Assembly: GCA_021521415.1 (NCBI GenBank)
Contig: JAIQDT010002046.1
Span: 216,501-280,500 of the forward strand
Origin: Bidens hawaiensis
Taxonomy: Eukaryota > Streptophyta > Magnoliopsida > Asterales > Asteraceae
Length of the DNA: 64,000 nucleotides
Direction: 5' to 3'
Shown piece by piece: positions 46,216 to 58,008 of the stretch. The position numbers and the translations under genes are program-made. A model generated the notes under the pieces. The model had not been told where the DNA came from. It worked only from the letters and a program-made list of their open reading frames with translations, and did not search any database. Each line of letters begins with the position of its first letter. Within the stretch, counting starts at the first letter, position 1.

Positions 46216-46829
46216 TCTAACCATACGTTCCATCCGTTCTATAACCATACATACCTTTCTTTATATAATCATACTTTCGTACATACTCATTTCATTACGT
46301 ACTTTCATACATACATATTTCATACTAAGCATACTACACATTACTTTCCCTGTCAGCACGTGCAATATCCGAAGATCGTTCATGCACCGACAAGCATTCA
46401 TTCATACTATCTCATCAATCATCATAGCATACACATACCATTTACGGTAAGTGTATTAACGTTCACATTGAGTATGCACACAACCCCGAAAACATAACAA
46501 GGAATGGGGCTAGAAACTCACCTGAGCTCGGTTCTTTTCTGAGTTAATGGTAACTCCTCTCTTTAATTGGGCGCGGTTAACTGCATAACAATTACACATA
46601 TCAATTAACTACTTCTAACTATATCATACTTCTAAGTTATGGTAACCCCTAACTACAGGGGTCCGGGGCAGCGGGGTTTAGGGGCGGCAGCCCCTAGCAG
46701 GGTCTAAGGGGCAGAGCCCCTGGCTGGGATCGAGCTGCCAAGTCAGCTTGGAAAAATTTTATTTTCATTAACTGCCTTAACACAACTTTCATTAGAATTC
46801 TTAAGTTATTATTTTAATCGCTATCCCAT

Positions 46830-47190
46830 TCTTTATAACGAATGGTATCAAGTTAAGCCTCATTCGTTATCCTATTCGTTATGACGAATGGTTCCATTCG
46901 CTATGACGAATGGCCTGATCTATGTATAACTAATGATTAAGGCCATTTGTGCTTTCATTGAGACTAATGAAAGCTCATTCGTTACAAGAGCATGTAAGTG
47001 TATGTTATAGCAAATGAATTGATTCGTTGTCTTATCATAGCGAATGGATGAATAACGAACGACAGATGCCATTCGTTAATTCATTAAGACGAATGAAGGG
47101 TTCTTTCGTCATTAAGGCACACGAATGTGTCCCATTCGCTATGGTTGTCTAAATAATGACCAACGATTCGTTCAATCATGACGAATGAGC
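46830..47190. repeat. ATTCGTTA...ACGAATG inverted-repeat cluster in solo LTR
   Basis: About ten occurrences of ATTCGTTA/ATTCGCTA or their complement. They include the hairpins ATTCGT-TATG-ACGAAT (46874-46889) and CCATTCG-CTATGA-CGAATGG (46894-46913). The position is within the LTR, U5-side of TATA as read on the minus strand. Confidence 0.75.
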
Positions 47191-47904
47191 ATCAGTCTTA
47201 TCCAAATCTTTGAATTTGAGGTCAAAGTCAAAATCGATAAAAACAGTCAACACCAAATCTGCAATTAACCTTCAAATCACAACGAAACAACATGAAATCG
47301 GTAGCGTTTGATTCGTATACCCAGTGCCTACAAACCCCAATCAACTAAACACTTAATCAACGTGTTTTAATGGTGTATTTGGTCCTCGTTTAAAACCGGT
47401 TTTTGTTTAATTAATTAACATATCAAGTGTTAACAGATCCTGCTGTGAATCATAGCGTTTGTTTCGTTTTTAACACTTATGTATAGATCTAGCAATACTA
47501 AACGAGCCGAACAAGTATTTGTTAATGAACGTACCTTAAACGAGTCGGTTTACGAACACGATCTAGTCTTGATGTAATTTGTGTTCGTCACGACGTTCTA
47601 GCACTAACAAGCTCGGGATTTTACCTTCGGATCTTGGTTAGGAATATAGAAGGTGTTTGTGTGTGTTCTTGAAGGTGTAGGCTATGGTGTAGAGATGGAT
47701 GAAAAATGGAAAAGATTAGGGTTTAAGGGGTATTTATACTCCTTTAAGCCCATGGATCTAAGGCCCATTACCATCCCTTATTCCATCTTTTAATGTCCAA
47801 GCCCACCATCTAATAGTTTATTTATCTAAACTGATATACGACATGTTATTTGAATAACGAAATTTCTTATATTAATATTATCAAAATCAGGATGTTACAC
47901 AACT

Positions 47905-49216
47905 TCCCCATGAACCTTTCCATATCATCAACATAACCATAATAATATAAATTATAAAAGTTAATTACAAGACGCTTATTATTGGATGGTAAAGATGCAA
48001 AAACTAAAAAAAAAATACCATAAGGGGCATAAAATATATTTTTAACAATCGACCCATATCTAAGAGTACCCTCATATATAACATGAAACACAAAAACTAA
48101 AACAAGTGAACCAACAAATATATTACTGTAATATATAAATTGTTTGCTGATTTTACATTTTAACTAAGTTCATATATGAATTTTATTCAAGACTGCACCT
48201 GTTGTATATAAAGTTATGTATCTGCAAAAAAGAGTAGAATTGCGTATTTGGACCACAACTCACAATTTGGATCAAGGTATAATTCAATCTAATATCAATG
48301 CACAATCATCATATTCTACTAAAACAAAACTTAAATTTTCACCTCATCAATTTGGCGGCACGAGTGATTTGGCCAGCTAGCTGCACACAATGAGCCAATA
48401 TTTAGTCCAAGAATCATAAAATTGTTAAATAAAACATAAAAAGTTTCAGCTTCTTTTAGTGAGGCTAATCGTTGAACTCAACGACTATATAATCAAAACA
48501 CGAGCTTCAACATTGCCAATCAAAAATCTAAAATTGAACACCTAATCAACAAAATTACACCATAAGAAATGCAGTCCATCGCATTCAAATAGTAACAATC
48601 GAACATATTGTAATCCGAATTAGAAAGGTGTGTAATGGAATTCAACCATAACGAAATTTTATGAGGTAAGTACCTAGATTCAATCGAATGGGTTGGTGAC
48701 TGCTTGATTGTGGTTAATTGGCCAGAGTCTATGAGATGATTGTCGCCCTCTTCAATTGTCGTCTCACACCCCCACCATTGCATCAAATTTATTTAGTCGA
48801 TAATCATTTAATGGCCACTTAAAGGAAATAGTTATGAATTGAATGGGAGGGTGAGGAGAAGCTGAAGTGTTGAGGCGATGGCATTGAAGGAGAAAACCGG
48901 ATGGATTTTAGCATGGATAGTTGGCTGGAATTAATGACGCATTTATTTAATTTAATTGAACGTGGAGATGAACATTGAATTGAACGTTTGTAAAACACAG
49001 AATAAACCCTTTGCATGTTCAAAAGGGATTAAAAAGTAATTCCAAAAGTTTGTGAAGCTTCATCAACTTGTATCAAAAGCTTGAAAAACAAATCGGGGCA
49101 TTAGCAAATTAAGTTTTCTGCTCAATTATGAAATGTCGTTTTTGTTCTCATCATGCAATTGTGAAATTACGATGGTTGTCCTTCACTCCTCCTTAATAAT
49201 ATAATATTGATATAAA
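47905..49216. other. No gene seen
   Basis: AT-rich host DNA to the right of the solo LTR. An exon-like word (AG at the left, GAG|GTGAAAAT at the right, minus strand, about 48335-48375) encodes AGQITRAAKLM, which I do not recognise. Frames at 48520-48786 and 48819-49022 (minus) lack any known motif. Confidence 0.35.
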
Positions 49217-49444
49217 TATAGTATGAGAGAGACACAATAAACATGTGCGTATCTCAACCAAACCCGACCCGACCCTCTTGTACAGATCGGTTCTAGTAAT
49301 TTAGAAAAAATGAAACTAGAACCCAACATAAACCACGTGAACTAGTTCCACCTCTACCTGAAAAAAAAACTAGAACCGGTCTGTACTAGAGGGTCGGGTC
49401 CGGTTGAGATACACACAGATATGTTGTGTATCTCTCATAGTATA
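49217..49444. mobile_element. Fold-back (MITE-like) element, 228 bp
   Basis: The two halves are near-complete inverted copies. The left arm starts TATAGTATGAGAGAGACACA and includes GTATCTCAACC, CCCGACCCTCTTGTACAGAT and CGGTTCTAGT. The right arm is the reverse complement with scattered changes and ends TCTCTCATAGTATA. A CACGTG lies in the loop region. No ORF. Possibly TA target, but surrounding TATA makes the exact duplication unreadable. Confidence 0.7.
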
Positions 49445-49584
49445 CTATATAAATAGACATAATAGAAAAAGACATCCTTTATATTTAATCGTCTTTTCAA
49501 TAGACGTCCTTTAGAAAAAAGAAATGGAAGAAAACGTCATTTACGTTAAAAACTATATCACATTATATCCTTTGGCCCTAACCT

Positions 49585-49900
49585 GTCACACCCCGAAAAC
49601 CATGATCTAGACAGCGGAAGACTTTGACTAAGTCATTCGGGTTGTGACAGATGTGGTTATCCAATCATAATAAAACAAATATTTTAATAACAAAAGTTTG
49701 ACTTTTATTCAAAAATTTGACTTTTATTTCTATCAGAGTTACACGTGCCATAGACACAGTTTTATTACATGCCCAATTTTTATATATTCAAACATCACGC
49801 CATCTCCTTTCCCATTCGTCACGGAACTTTTATTTACCTGAAAAGCATATTAAAAATGTTTGTCAACACGAATGTTGATGAGTTCTCTTATTTTACAAAA

Positions 49901-49934
<34 letters not shown>

Positions 49935-51504
49935 ATCACATGATATAACCGTCTTCAACCATTATACACAATGATCAACTCTTTATGAAAACATAGCATT
50001 TTATTTCTTAAACAAATCATACTATTGTAAACGAGGAAAGAATACAACAAGTGTATGACTATCAATATTGATAACTCGAAACCTACCAAAATCAAAATAT
50101 TCCCACTTTTAACCCAACGCGATTAGTAGTGGGGGCGTCACCCTGATAGATCTACCAACATTTCCATGCTCTTACTAATTCGGTTAACAATTATTTAGTC
50201 AAATTGACTCATCCCGCTTTAACACGATTTGTAAAATAAAATGAATTTAAAACTTTAATAAAATAAATAAAAAGAATATGCTTTTACCCTCAAAAACATT
50301 TATAAAACATTTTATTAAAAACGAGGGGTTTTTAGAGAAACTCATAGTCGTAGTTGTTGTCCAAAATCTCGTGTCCTATATTAGTACACTTTTGTTATTA
50401 TATATAAAATAATCCGGTTTATAATTGGCTCATCGACAACCTTTACTTATCAAATCTTAGTTAATGTGACCATACAAGCATACAAGCACATAATTCCCCA
50501 TCTAACAAATAACAATTAAGCACGACATGGATTTCGTTAATAATTGTTTTATTAACTATTATACTATATAATTAATTAAATAAATGAAATAATAAAACAA
50601 TATAAAATATTAAGTTTCAGTTGCTGGAAAGTTTTTAGGAAAATATAATTAGAATTTTATAATTTGCTTTAGTAAGTTTTTGTCGGTTTTTCCAGTTTTG
50701 CGTTTAAAAACGAATCGGTCAACTTTTCGTACAAAACTTTATTTTTAAATCTTTGAAAGACTTGTTATATAAATATTAGTTAGGTTTTAGGAGTTCTTTT
50801 ATAAAATACTTTATATTTCATTTTAGTTATTATTTTCTTAAAATAGCAACGTTTAACGTTTTCGTGTCGGTTTCCACGATACGAATCGTCTAGGATCAAG
50901 CTTTACTTTCTTGACCTCCTTTTATAAATTAACTTATATTATGTATAAGTATTTTAACTTTAGGGTTTGTTCTAAAACAGTCCCTATATGTCGTGTCGGT
51001 TCGCGTTTAATAGTAGATTTTTTGACCGTTAAAGTTACCGACAAGCAAATTAAGCCAAATAAATCCATACCAAACCTTTTATGAACCAAATATGTATATT
51101 TTATAACTTATAATTTATCATTATTTCCAGATTGAATACTTAATACCAAATTACAAGTTTTTAATCAATTTAAGGCATCAAACTCATATCTTAGTTCACT
51201 AATCATAGCAATACAAAGCTTAGTAATTTAACATGAACAAAACATAATTATACCACTTAAAAATACAAATTTATTGTTTCTACTATCATAACAACATGCC
51301 AAACTTGGCCTTTCCAAAGATGTCATATATTCACTTTAAAGATTCTAGCATGAGTACCTAATCATGTGTGATGGTCCTTGTATGTCCAACTAGCATGTAA
51401 TTTATCAAACTATTTCATCAAGTATTTCATTCAAATATATGTAATTCAAATATCACATCATTCATCAATCAACTAGGACTTTTCTAAGTGTTTAACAATA
51501 AAGT
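49585..51504 (-). mobile_element. LTR, minus strand, partial or solo
   Basis: The minus strand ends TTTTCGGGGTGTGACA at 49585, a typical plant gypsy LTR end. It is followed by GGTTAGGGCC, which is not a primer site, so this is a 3' or solo LTR. The other edge is probably near 51505, where another LTR begins. An inner small duplication TTTGACTTTTATT occurs at 49695-49725. (TA)n at 49910-49934. No target duplication can be matched. No ORF. Confidence 0.5.
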
Positions 51505-51880
51505 TTCCGTAACATCCTACCTTCGATAAGAAATAATAAATTAAATTTCACTATTTTATAGTGTGTCGTTTATCGGTTTAGATAATAAACTGTAAAAGGT
51601 TGGGCTTGGACATTAGAAGATGGAATAAGAGATGGAATGGGCCTTAGGTCCATGGGCTTAAGGGAGTATAAACACCCCTTAAACCCTAAACATTTCCATT
51701 TTTATCCATCTCTACACCATAGCCTACACCATCAAAAACACCATCCTTATCCCGAAACAAGATCCGGAGGCGAAAACCCGAGCTCCTTGGTGCTGGAACA
51801 TCGTGACGAGCCAAACCTACATCAAGACTAGCTCGAGTTTGTAAACCAACTCGTTTAATGAACGTTTATAATGGAAACTT
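51505..51880 (+). mobile_element. Family D LTR, U3-R fragment, plus orientation
   Basis: Starts CGTAACATCC (TG altered to CG), then GGGCCTTAGGTCCATGGGC and the promoter text GGGAGTATAAACACCCC at 51660-51676. CATCTCTACACCATAGCCTACACC follows, as in the other family members. Cut at about 51880, where element E debris begins. Confidence 0.7.
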
Positions 51881-53785
51881 TTTTGTTTAGGCTCACTTAC
51901 TCTTTTTTCGTCCATGAAAAAGTCTAATGCAGTTGGATCAGAATCAGAAAATATAGTCTACAAACAAATAGGTTAATTTTTAAAGCTTAAAAAACGCAAA
52001 AACCTCGATCACCGATATTGTTGTCCACTTAAACCCATGCCTTAATATTTACCGGGACAAATAAGATCTGACAATAATAGTATCAGTGGTTTACACAATT
52101 AAGACCCGCTTATTTTCAGCTTTTACCGGACCAGACCACCCCAACTTGACTTAAACCTCAAAATTAGCAGATCTAAAACTTTTGTTGCTCTATTTTTTTT
52201 TCATGAATAGTTAAGACGATCAAGGGTATTGTTTATCCACCTAAGCTTAAGCATCAAAGTCTACCAATCAGCCATTAGATACGATTAAGGTTCAATTAAT
52301 TAATAGCTAGTGTTCCCCACAACATGACATACCCCCTTTATCAAGCAATACCCCAAATCCATCACCATAGGTGAGTATGCAAAATTTCATCTGTAGGGCT
52401 TACATGTAGCTTGTCCCTGCGGTACGTTTCTTAATGGTAATGAGACGCGAGCAAGGGGACCCCACATGGCTAACAACGCGGATGATCAAGTCTGTAGTGT
52501 ATTTGCACTTTTGTACTCTTGTGATCATGTTTATAGACTTGTAAGGGTTTGCTCTTTTTGGCTTTATTTAAATATCCACAACCCCACTTAGGAATTGTGA
52601 ATACCCAGATGAATAGATTGCATACAGACCCATGGTCTCTGGACCCGAAGCATCCCATCAATACAAGATTTAAGGTTATAAAACCATACGCCGATGAGGT
52701 GTAAAACATTAAACTACCAGTTTTAAGTTTTATATCACAGGCTACACGGCATACTCTAACGTTAAACCTACCCAAGCATCATATGATAATGTATTCAGAT
52801 TTTAAAACTCATAATTCATACCAATAATTGAGGCTTGAGTATGGCCCGACCTTTCATTACTTATTTTCCACGGACAAAACGCTTTACCCACAAAAGATTT
52901 CCATTTTAACCATTTTATCAAATTTGCCCTTTCATTTTCAAGGCTGAGCCTACCAACACATCTCAAGTTAAGTGCGTTTTCTTTTATTTATCTCATATTA
53001 TTAGTAGTTTGAAAAACCGATTTCCCGATAAATATATCATCATCTCCCAATTTAACGCAAAAAACTATATTCAAGGGACATTTTAAAACATTTTTCAAAT
53101 TTTTTAAAATTTTTTAAAATTTTTTTTAATTTTTTTAAATTCAAATTAAACTACTACTCAAATATCCTATCCCCACACTTAAATTTTTCATTGTTCTCAA
53201 TATAAGGATAAGGACGATTTAAAATGAAAATAAAATAAAGTCGGACTACAAAAAATTAAAGACTTAAAATTAAAAATAAACGCAAAATAAAACTTAATAA
53301 GCTAGATAATGGAAAAGACTTAGCTGGTAATATGCGCATGAAACATGATGCCAAGTTCTTCTACCGTGAATGCCCTCCAACAACGAACGTGCTCAGCAAA
53401 TGGTAACTCCTTTTCTCATGAACATAAGCGGCAAAACAAAACGAACATGTCTAAAAATGTATCTTATCAAAGTGATAGATATTAAGCAATTAAAGTGTTT
53501 CACCAATTAATCAGGAGCAAATAAATAAGCATGAAGTAAACGGCTCCACTGCTACTCCATCCCCACACTTGTCTTTTTCAATAAATTCTTCCTTGGGGAT
53601 CATCTCTCTAGCTCATACAATCTCTCTTTTACCTAGCAAAACTCAAAAACGCAAAAAAAAAGAACTACAAAAGACTACGTTAGCGAGTCGATGACTCAAC
53701 GAAACTAAGAAAGTAGAAATTAAAATAAAGAAAAATCTACAAACTCTACACTTGAGTTTTCACTCAAGAACCCATTCTATGCGAA
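51881..53785 (-). other. 3' non-coding region of element E
   Basis: 1.9 kb downstream of the protease frame, with no RT, RNase H or integrase. The word AAGTGTGGGGAT (minus strand) occurs near 53170, 53563 and, inside the protease frame, 53990. 52010-52850 is repeated in direct orientation at 59090-59660. Long A/T homopolymers at 53100-53150. No 3' LTR is found before 51880, so the element is truncated. Confidence 0.5.
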
Positions 53786-54661
53786 TCACGTGGCGGACCG
53801 AGTGGAGCTTCCTCCACCTCGGTAGAACTCCAATACCCTCAAGGATACCGAATCACGATCCGACCATTCATCAATCTTGGTCTTCTTCTTTCTAACTCCA
53901 CGAACCTTCTCAATCTTTCGCTTACCACCACCTTTTACTCCAACATGCTTCACCATTTCCCGAGAACTAGAAACCGCTCGCTCCTTCCCCACACTTAAAC
54001 TTACAGATCGGAAATTGTCAAGACTAGGGCCCATGCCCGAGATAAATGATTCTATCGAGTAAACTGGGTGACATGGATCAATGAGACCGTCTTGACCACT
54101 TGGATGTCTCATGGACTTAGCCAAATAGGTGGCACTATTATCACCGGCTCTAAGAGTAATTGTACCTTCAAACACATCAATAACCGCCCTAGCAGTACGT
54201 AGGAATGGACGAATTAAAATGATTGGAACTCTCTCGTCGGCCTCTATATCTAAAACAACGAAATCTACGGGGAAAACCAAATTATCTACCTTAACGAGCA
54301 AATTCTCTACGACACCCCTCGGATACTTAACGGAACGATCAGCTAAAGACAATATCATACGAGTAGGGGTGAGCTCTCCTAAGTCTAGTTTTTCATACAA
54401 AGAATACGGCGTAAGGTTTTTACTAGCTCCTAGATCTGTTAATGCTTGACACGTCGTATCACTTCCGAAAAGGCATGGAATGGTAAAAACACCGGGGTCG
54501 GGTAACTTTTCCGGAACTTTATTGAGAACTACTGCAGAACACTCTCCATTTAGGGGCACAATCGACAGCTCCTCCAACTTATCCTTTCTTTTAAGAAGGT
54601 CTTTCAAAAATTTGGCGTACTTAGGCATATGCTGAAGAACTTCGACAAACGGGATTAACAT
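53786..54661 (-). pseudogene. Retroviral-type aspartic protease with basic tail, element E
   Basis: 291 codons. The first part, EVLQHMPKYAKFLKDLLKRK, continues the end of gag. The protease follows with IPCLFGSDTTCQALTDLGAS (active-site Asp in DLGAS), KNLTPYSLYEKLDLGELTPT, LADRSVKYPRGVVENLLVKV, FPVDFVVLDIEADERVPIIL and RPFLRTARAVIDV. This is the pattern of Athila/Tat-type gypsy proteases. The usual GRPFL is IRPFL. Instead of RT, the frame ends with a Ser/Lys/Arg-rich tail (KGGGKRKIEKVRGVRKKKTK) and a stop. The frame is one base off that of gag (break near 54650). Probably a non-autonomous gag-protease element relying on another element's RT. Confidence 0.8.
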
Positions 54662-56354
54662 TCAATTGGCAAAATATATTAAGAAAATTCCCATAATCTT
54701 TTGTATACTTTTGATTATTTAGACGATCGGGATATGGGACATAGGCTAGGTCAATGGTGTGTGGTGGTGGCCGGCCTCCAACCGGCTTCTTATCGGTGTT
54801 TTTCTTAACTTGCGGCTCTATGATTGGTGTTGTACTATGTGACTTACTTGGAGCCTCTAACTCTATCTCCTCATCTATCAACTCATCGTCCCTATCTTTC
54901 CCACTTTCTCTACTAACTACCTCCAGACCTAAAACCCTACCACTACGAGTGGAGATGGCATTCAATTGAGCAACCGGATTAGTTTGAGGGATACCCGAAA
55001 ATTGACCCGGGGGCCTTTCTTCTAAGCGACGAGCAATATCACCAACAGTCCTTTGAATATCAAGAATAGAAGGTTGTTGATTCTTGAAGAGCAAATAGTG
55101 TTCGGCTAACTTTTTCTGTGTAACTTGATCTCTCTCCAAGATTAGCTTCATCATCTCTTCCAAACGCCCCATTCCACCGTTCGAATCCTGCACATTATTT
55201 TGAACATTAGTACCATCGGTGTTATTATTACTGAAATACTGACCTTGTCCTTGATTATAAGAATTTTGAAATCCGGGTGGTGCACCCGACGGACGCCAGT
55301 TAGCATTATTCTGATTCGGGTTCTTGTAAGTGTTCCAATTCTGATTATTGTTGTTGTAATTGTTGGGAAACCTAGTCTGACCAGCAACGAAATCGACCTG
55401 TTGATTCATAACCAGTCATTCCAATGTGCCATGTCCACCTCTACAAAACTCACATCTATCCACCTTGGCCTTCAGCTCCTTAACCTCTCTAGTCATTGAT
55501 TCCAAAGTAGCAGCCACACTAGTATCCAGATTAACCTGGTGTACACCTCGAGCGGATGAAGATGTACTGCTAACGGGAGTGGAATTCCCGCGTTGTGGCT
55601 CTTTGGCAAGGTCCGATTGAGCGAAGATCTCAAACATCTCGTTACATTCGGCGACATTCTTCCTAGCCAGTAGATTTCCTCCCGCGGCCGTGTCGAACCG
55701 AACTTGGGTTTCGTAGTTCAACCCATTGTTAAATTTTTCCTCGAGAGCCCATGGTGTGAGACCATTCTGTGAGCATCGAGACAGCAAGCTCTGAAAATGC
55801 TCCCAAGCATGACAATATTTCTCCCCCAGTTCCATGTGAAATGAGTGAATCTGATCGCGAAGAATAGCCGCTTTAGCCGGTGGAAAGTATCTCTTGATAA
55901 ATGCAGAACGTAGTGCTTCCCAAGTGGTGAACGTGCCAGGTGGCTGCGTGTCAAGCCAAGTAGCTGCTTTACCTGCAAGTGAAAACGGAAACAGATGTAA
56001 GAAAATAGCATCTTCGGTAGCACCTTGTAAATTAAAAGTTTTAAGAACGCGGTAAAGTCGGTTAATGTGAGCCGGTGCATCCTCGTCATCACGCCCCGTG
56101 AACTGATTAGTTTGAACGATCTTGTTCATGACGTATGACGGAATTTGCCACGAGTTGGGATTTTTGATTGCGGGAACAACGATGCATGACTGGTTTCCGG
56201 TTAAGCCATCGAAGGCTTGAGCAGCAATTGTTTTGCCGTCGGCCATTTGAACGTCTGGTTGACTTCTCGGACTTTCTGGTAGTGAACTGTGCGGTGACGA
56301 TTTTTGTGAAGAAGTAGATTCCGACGGTGGTCCTTGCGAATGAAGATGTGGCAT
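54621..56354 (-). pseudogene. Gag of element E (Athila/Tat-like), one stop
   Basis: A single frame from the ATG at 56354 to 54621 interrupted by one TGA near 55416. Capsid domain: NRLYRVLKTFNLQGATEDAI, LFPFSLAGKAATWLDTQPPG and TFTTWEALRSAFIKRYFPPA, the Retrotrans_gag signature. A zinc knuckle of pattern C-X2-C-X3-H-X4-C follows, CEFCRGGHGTLE, whose fourth Cys position is the TGA stop. Downstream comes an Asn/Gln-rich segment (NNYNNNNQNWNTYKNPNQNN), a short coiled region and PVAQLNAISTRSGRVLG, common in this lineage. Gag would form the particle. The stop makes this copy defective unless read through. Confidence 0.85.
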
Positions 56355-56519
56355 AAACCTTAAGGACGCAACGGACTAAGTGAGTAGACTAAAAATAAAA
56401 ACTAAAACTAAATTAAACTAAAATTTAATTAGACTCCTACGACTCAAACAAAAATAAAACAAATAGCACGTATATAACAAATAAGTCCAATTAAAACTAA
56501 ATAACGCAATTGCCAAGAG

Positions 56520-56537
56520 TCCCCGGCAACGGCGCCA
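56520..56537 (-). other. Primer binding site of element E
   Basis: The minus strand reads TGGCGCCGTTGCCGGGGA, a site characteristic of Athila/Tat-type gypsy elements. It lies about 10 bases after the LTR end and 165 bases before the gag ATG. Confidence 0.85.
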
Positions 56538-56548
56538 AAAACTTGATG

Positions 56549-58008
56549 TGCTAGAAACAGTCAATAAATATTAACTAAATTAAACAAGTAATAAAAACTA
56601 GACTTAAGACTCAACTAAGCAAAACACCGGCAAGTGAACCGGTCAATTGTACTAAAGCTAAGTAAGTCCGGAATATCGAACCCACAGGACTCTATAAATT
56701 ACGTAAATTAACTAATTAGACTCGACTTACGACACGACTATTTATTATTAATGTTTTAAGGGGGTTTTTAAACTAATATTAAACTAAGAAAATAAATAAG
56801 CAAGCAAACGAGAAATAAGCAACTAAACACAAGATCGAAACCAATCAGAGAAGGAATCTACCTAGGTAAAAAATCCCATGTATCAACAATCATCAAGAAA
56901 TGGACAAATAACATGATTATGGAAACTGATTTCTAAACGTATTCATCTAACAAACCCTAAGGACCATTGACTGAATCAAACGAAATCCCAAAGAATGAAT
57001 ATTAGATTATTAAGCAATCAGTTATATTGACTTCCTTACGTTTATCAAATAGGGTTAATTAATAGTATCTAAAGCAAGCAATCTTACAAAACACAAAACT
57101 CTAGATAACTTGATAAACTAACATGACATCATGAACAAGGATCAACTCACTAAGCAAGAATATTGTCACTACTATCCTAGCATGGAATTGACCAAGATAC
57201 ATGAACAACTCCTCACCTTACAGCTATTGGAATTTAGCAAAACATTCAAAACCTTAACCAACTATCAACAAGCTTCTATGATCTAATAGGCCTATTCAAC
57301 CATTATAATCAAAACACCAAGTAAAGATTAAACATAAACCCTAAATCTAAATAACACAATTAAAAGATAAAAGATTTATGTGAAGCAATAGTTAACAATC
57401 AATCAAGATAATAAATACTTATATGCATCATGAAAACAAAACCAAGTCTTTTACTATTAAATTAACAAAACCTGTTGGAGCCCGGTGTATCAATCCAGTA
57501 ACAATAACAATAACAGATCTCAGATCTGAGTATAACAGATTAATACCTTAAGATAGATCTAGCTCATAATTACGTATGATTAGGTGTTATATATGTATAT
57601 ATGTATTATCAGTATATATTAGTAGTATAAGATTAAAGTGAAGATTGAGAGAGAGAGTAATTTGACAGCACTTCGTTAATTATCTCAAAACTTAACTTAA
57701 AACGTGAACAGGGGTTCACTATATATAAAAGACAGGTCAGGTTCGCTAACATTCCCTAGCGAACCAGACCCACTTCGTTACATACATAAATAACTCAAAT
57801 ATCTTAACGAATCACCTCCTGATTCGTTAACATCCCCTAACGAATCAGGAGGGAATAACTTTAAGTCTTAGTTCACTAAACAACTTTAGTGAACTAGACA
57901 ATACATATAGAGAACTAGAGAATAACTTAATTAAATATTACATTAAACATAAATCAAATACGTTAATGATAATTACAAAGACTCAAGACGTAAAACCATG
58001 CACTAACA
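56549..58008 (-). mobile_element. 5' LTR of element E (about 1.46 kb)
   Basis: The minus strand starts TGTTAGTGCATGG at 58008 and ends CTAGCA at 56549, just before the PBS. U3 (58008-57730) carries three hairpins and a TATA (TTTTATATATAG at about 57717-57728). The U5 text GAGTCCTGTGGGTTCGATA and CTTGCCGGTG is typical of Athila-like LTRs. The first 536 bp (58008-57473, to GGCTCCAACA) correspond to the LTR of element A. An alternative reading is that 57473-58008 is a separate LTR inserted in a longer one; no clean target duplication supports it. Confidence 0.6.
57740..57896. repeat. Hairpin array in U3 of element E LTR
   Basis: Three perfect hairpins. 57869-57896: stem TAGTTCACTAAA, loop CAAC. 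57818-57849: stem CCTGATTCGTTA, loop ACATCCCC. 57740-57765: stem GGTTCGCTA, loop ACATTCCC. Same order and spacing as in the element A LTR, but stems differ in sequence. Confidence 0.85.

Larger units (their letters stand above)
45531..47904 (-). mobile_element. Solo LTR with target duplication, family D relative
   Basis: The LTR itself is 45536-47899 (2364 bp), minus strand TGTAACATCCTG ... GGGGCCTTACA. It is flanked on both sides by the 5-bp duplication CAACT (45531-45535 and 47900-47904). TATA is in GAGTATAAATACCCC (about 47727-47741). No PBS or PPT adjoins it, so the interior was removed by LTR-LTR recombination. Same family plan as the element D LTRs but clearly diverged. Confidence 0.92.

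Noticed and set aside
48335..48375. Possible exon AGQITRAAKLM with splice-like edges
   Set aside because: Too short to identify and no neighbouring exons found.
53786..54661. Host aspartic protease gene
   Set aside because: Sequence style (DLGAS, VKYPRGVVENLLVKVD) and its place right after gag mark it as retrotransposon protease.
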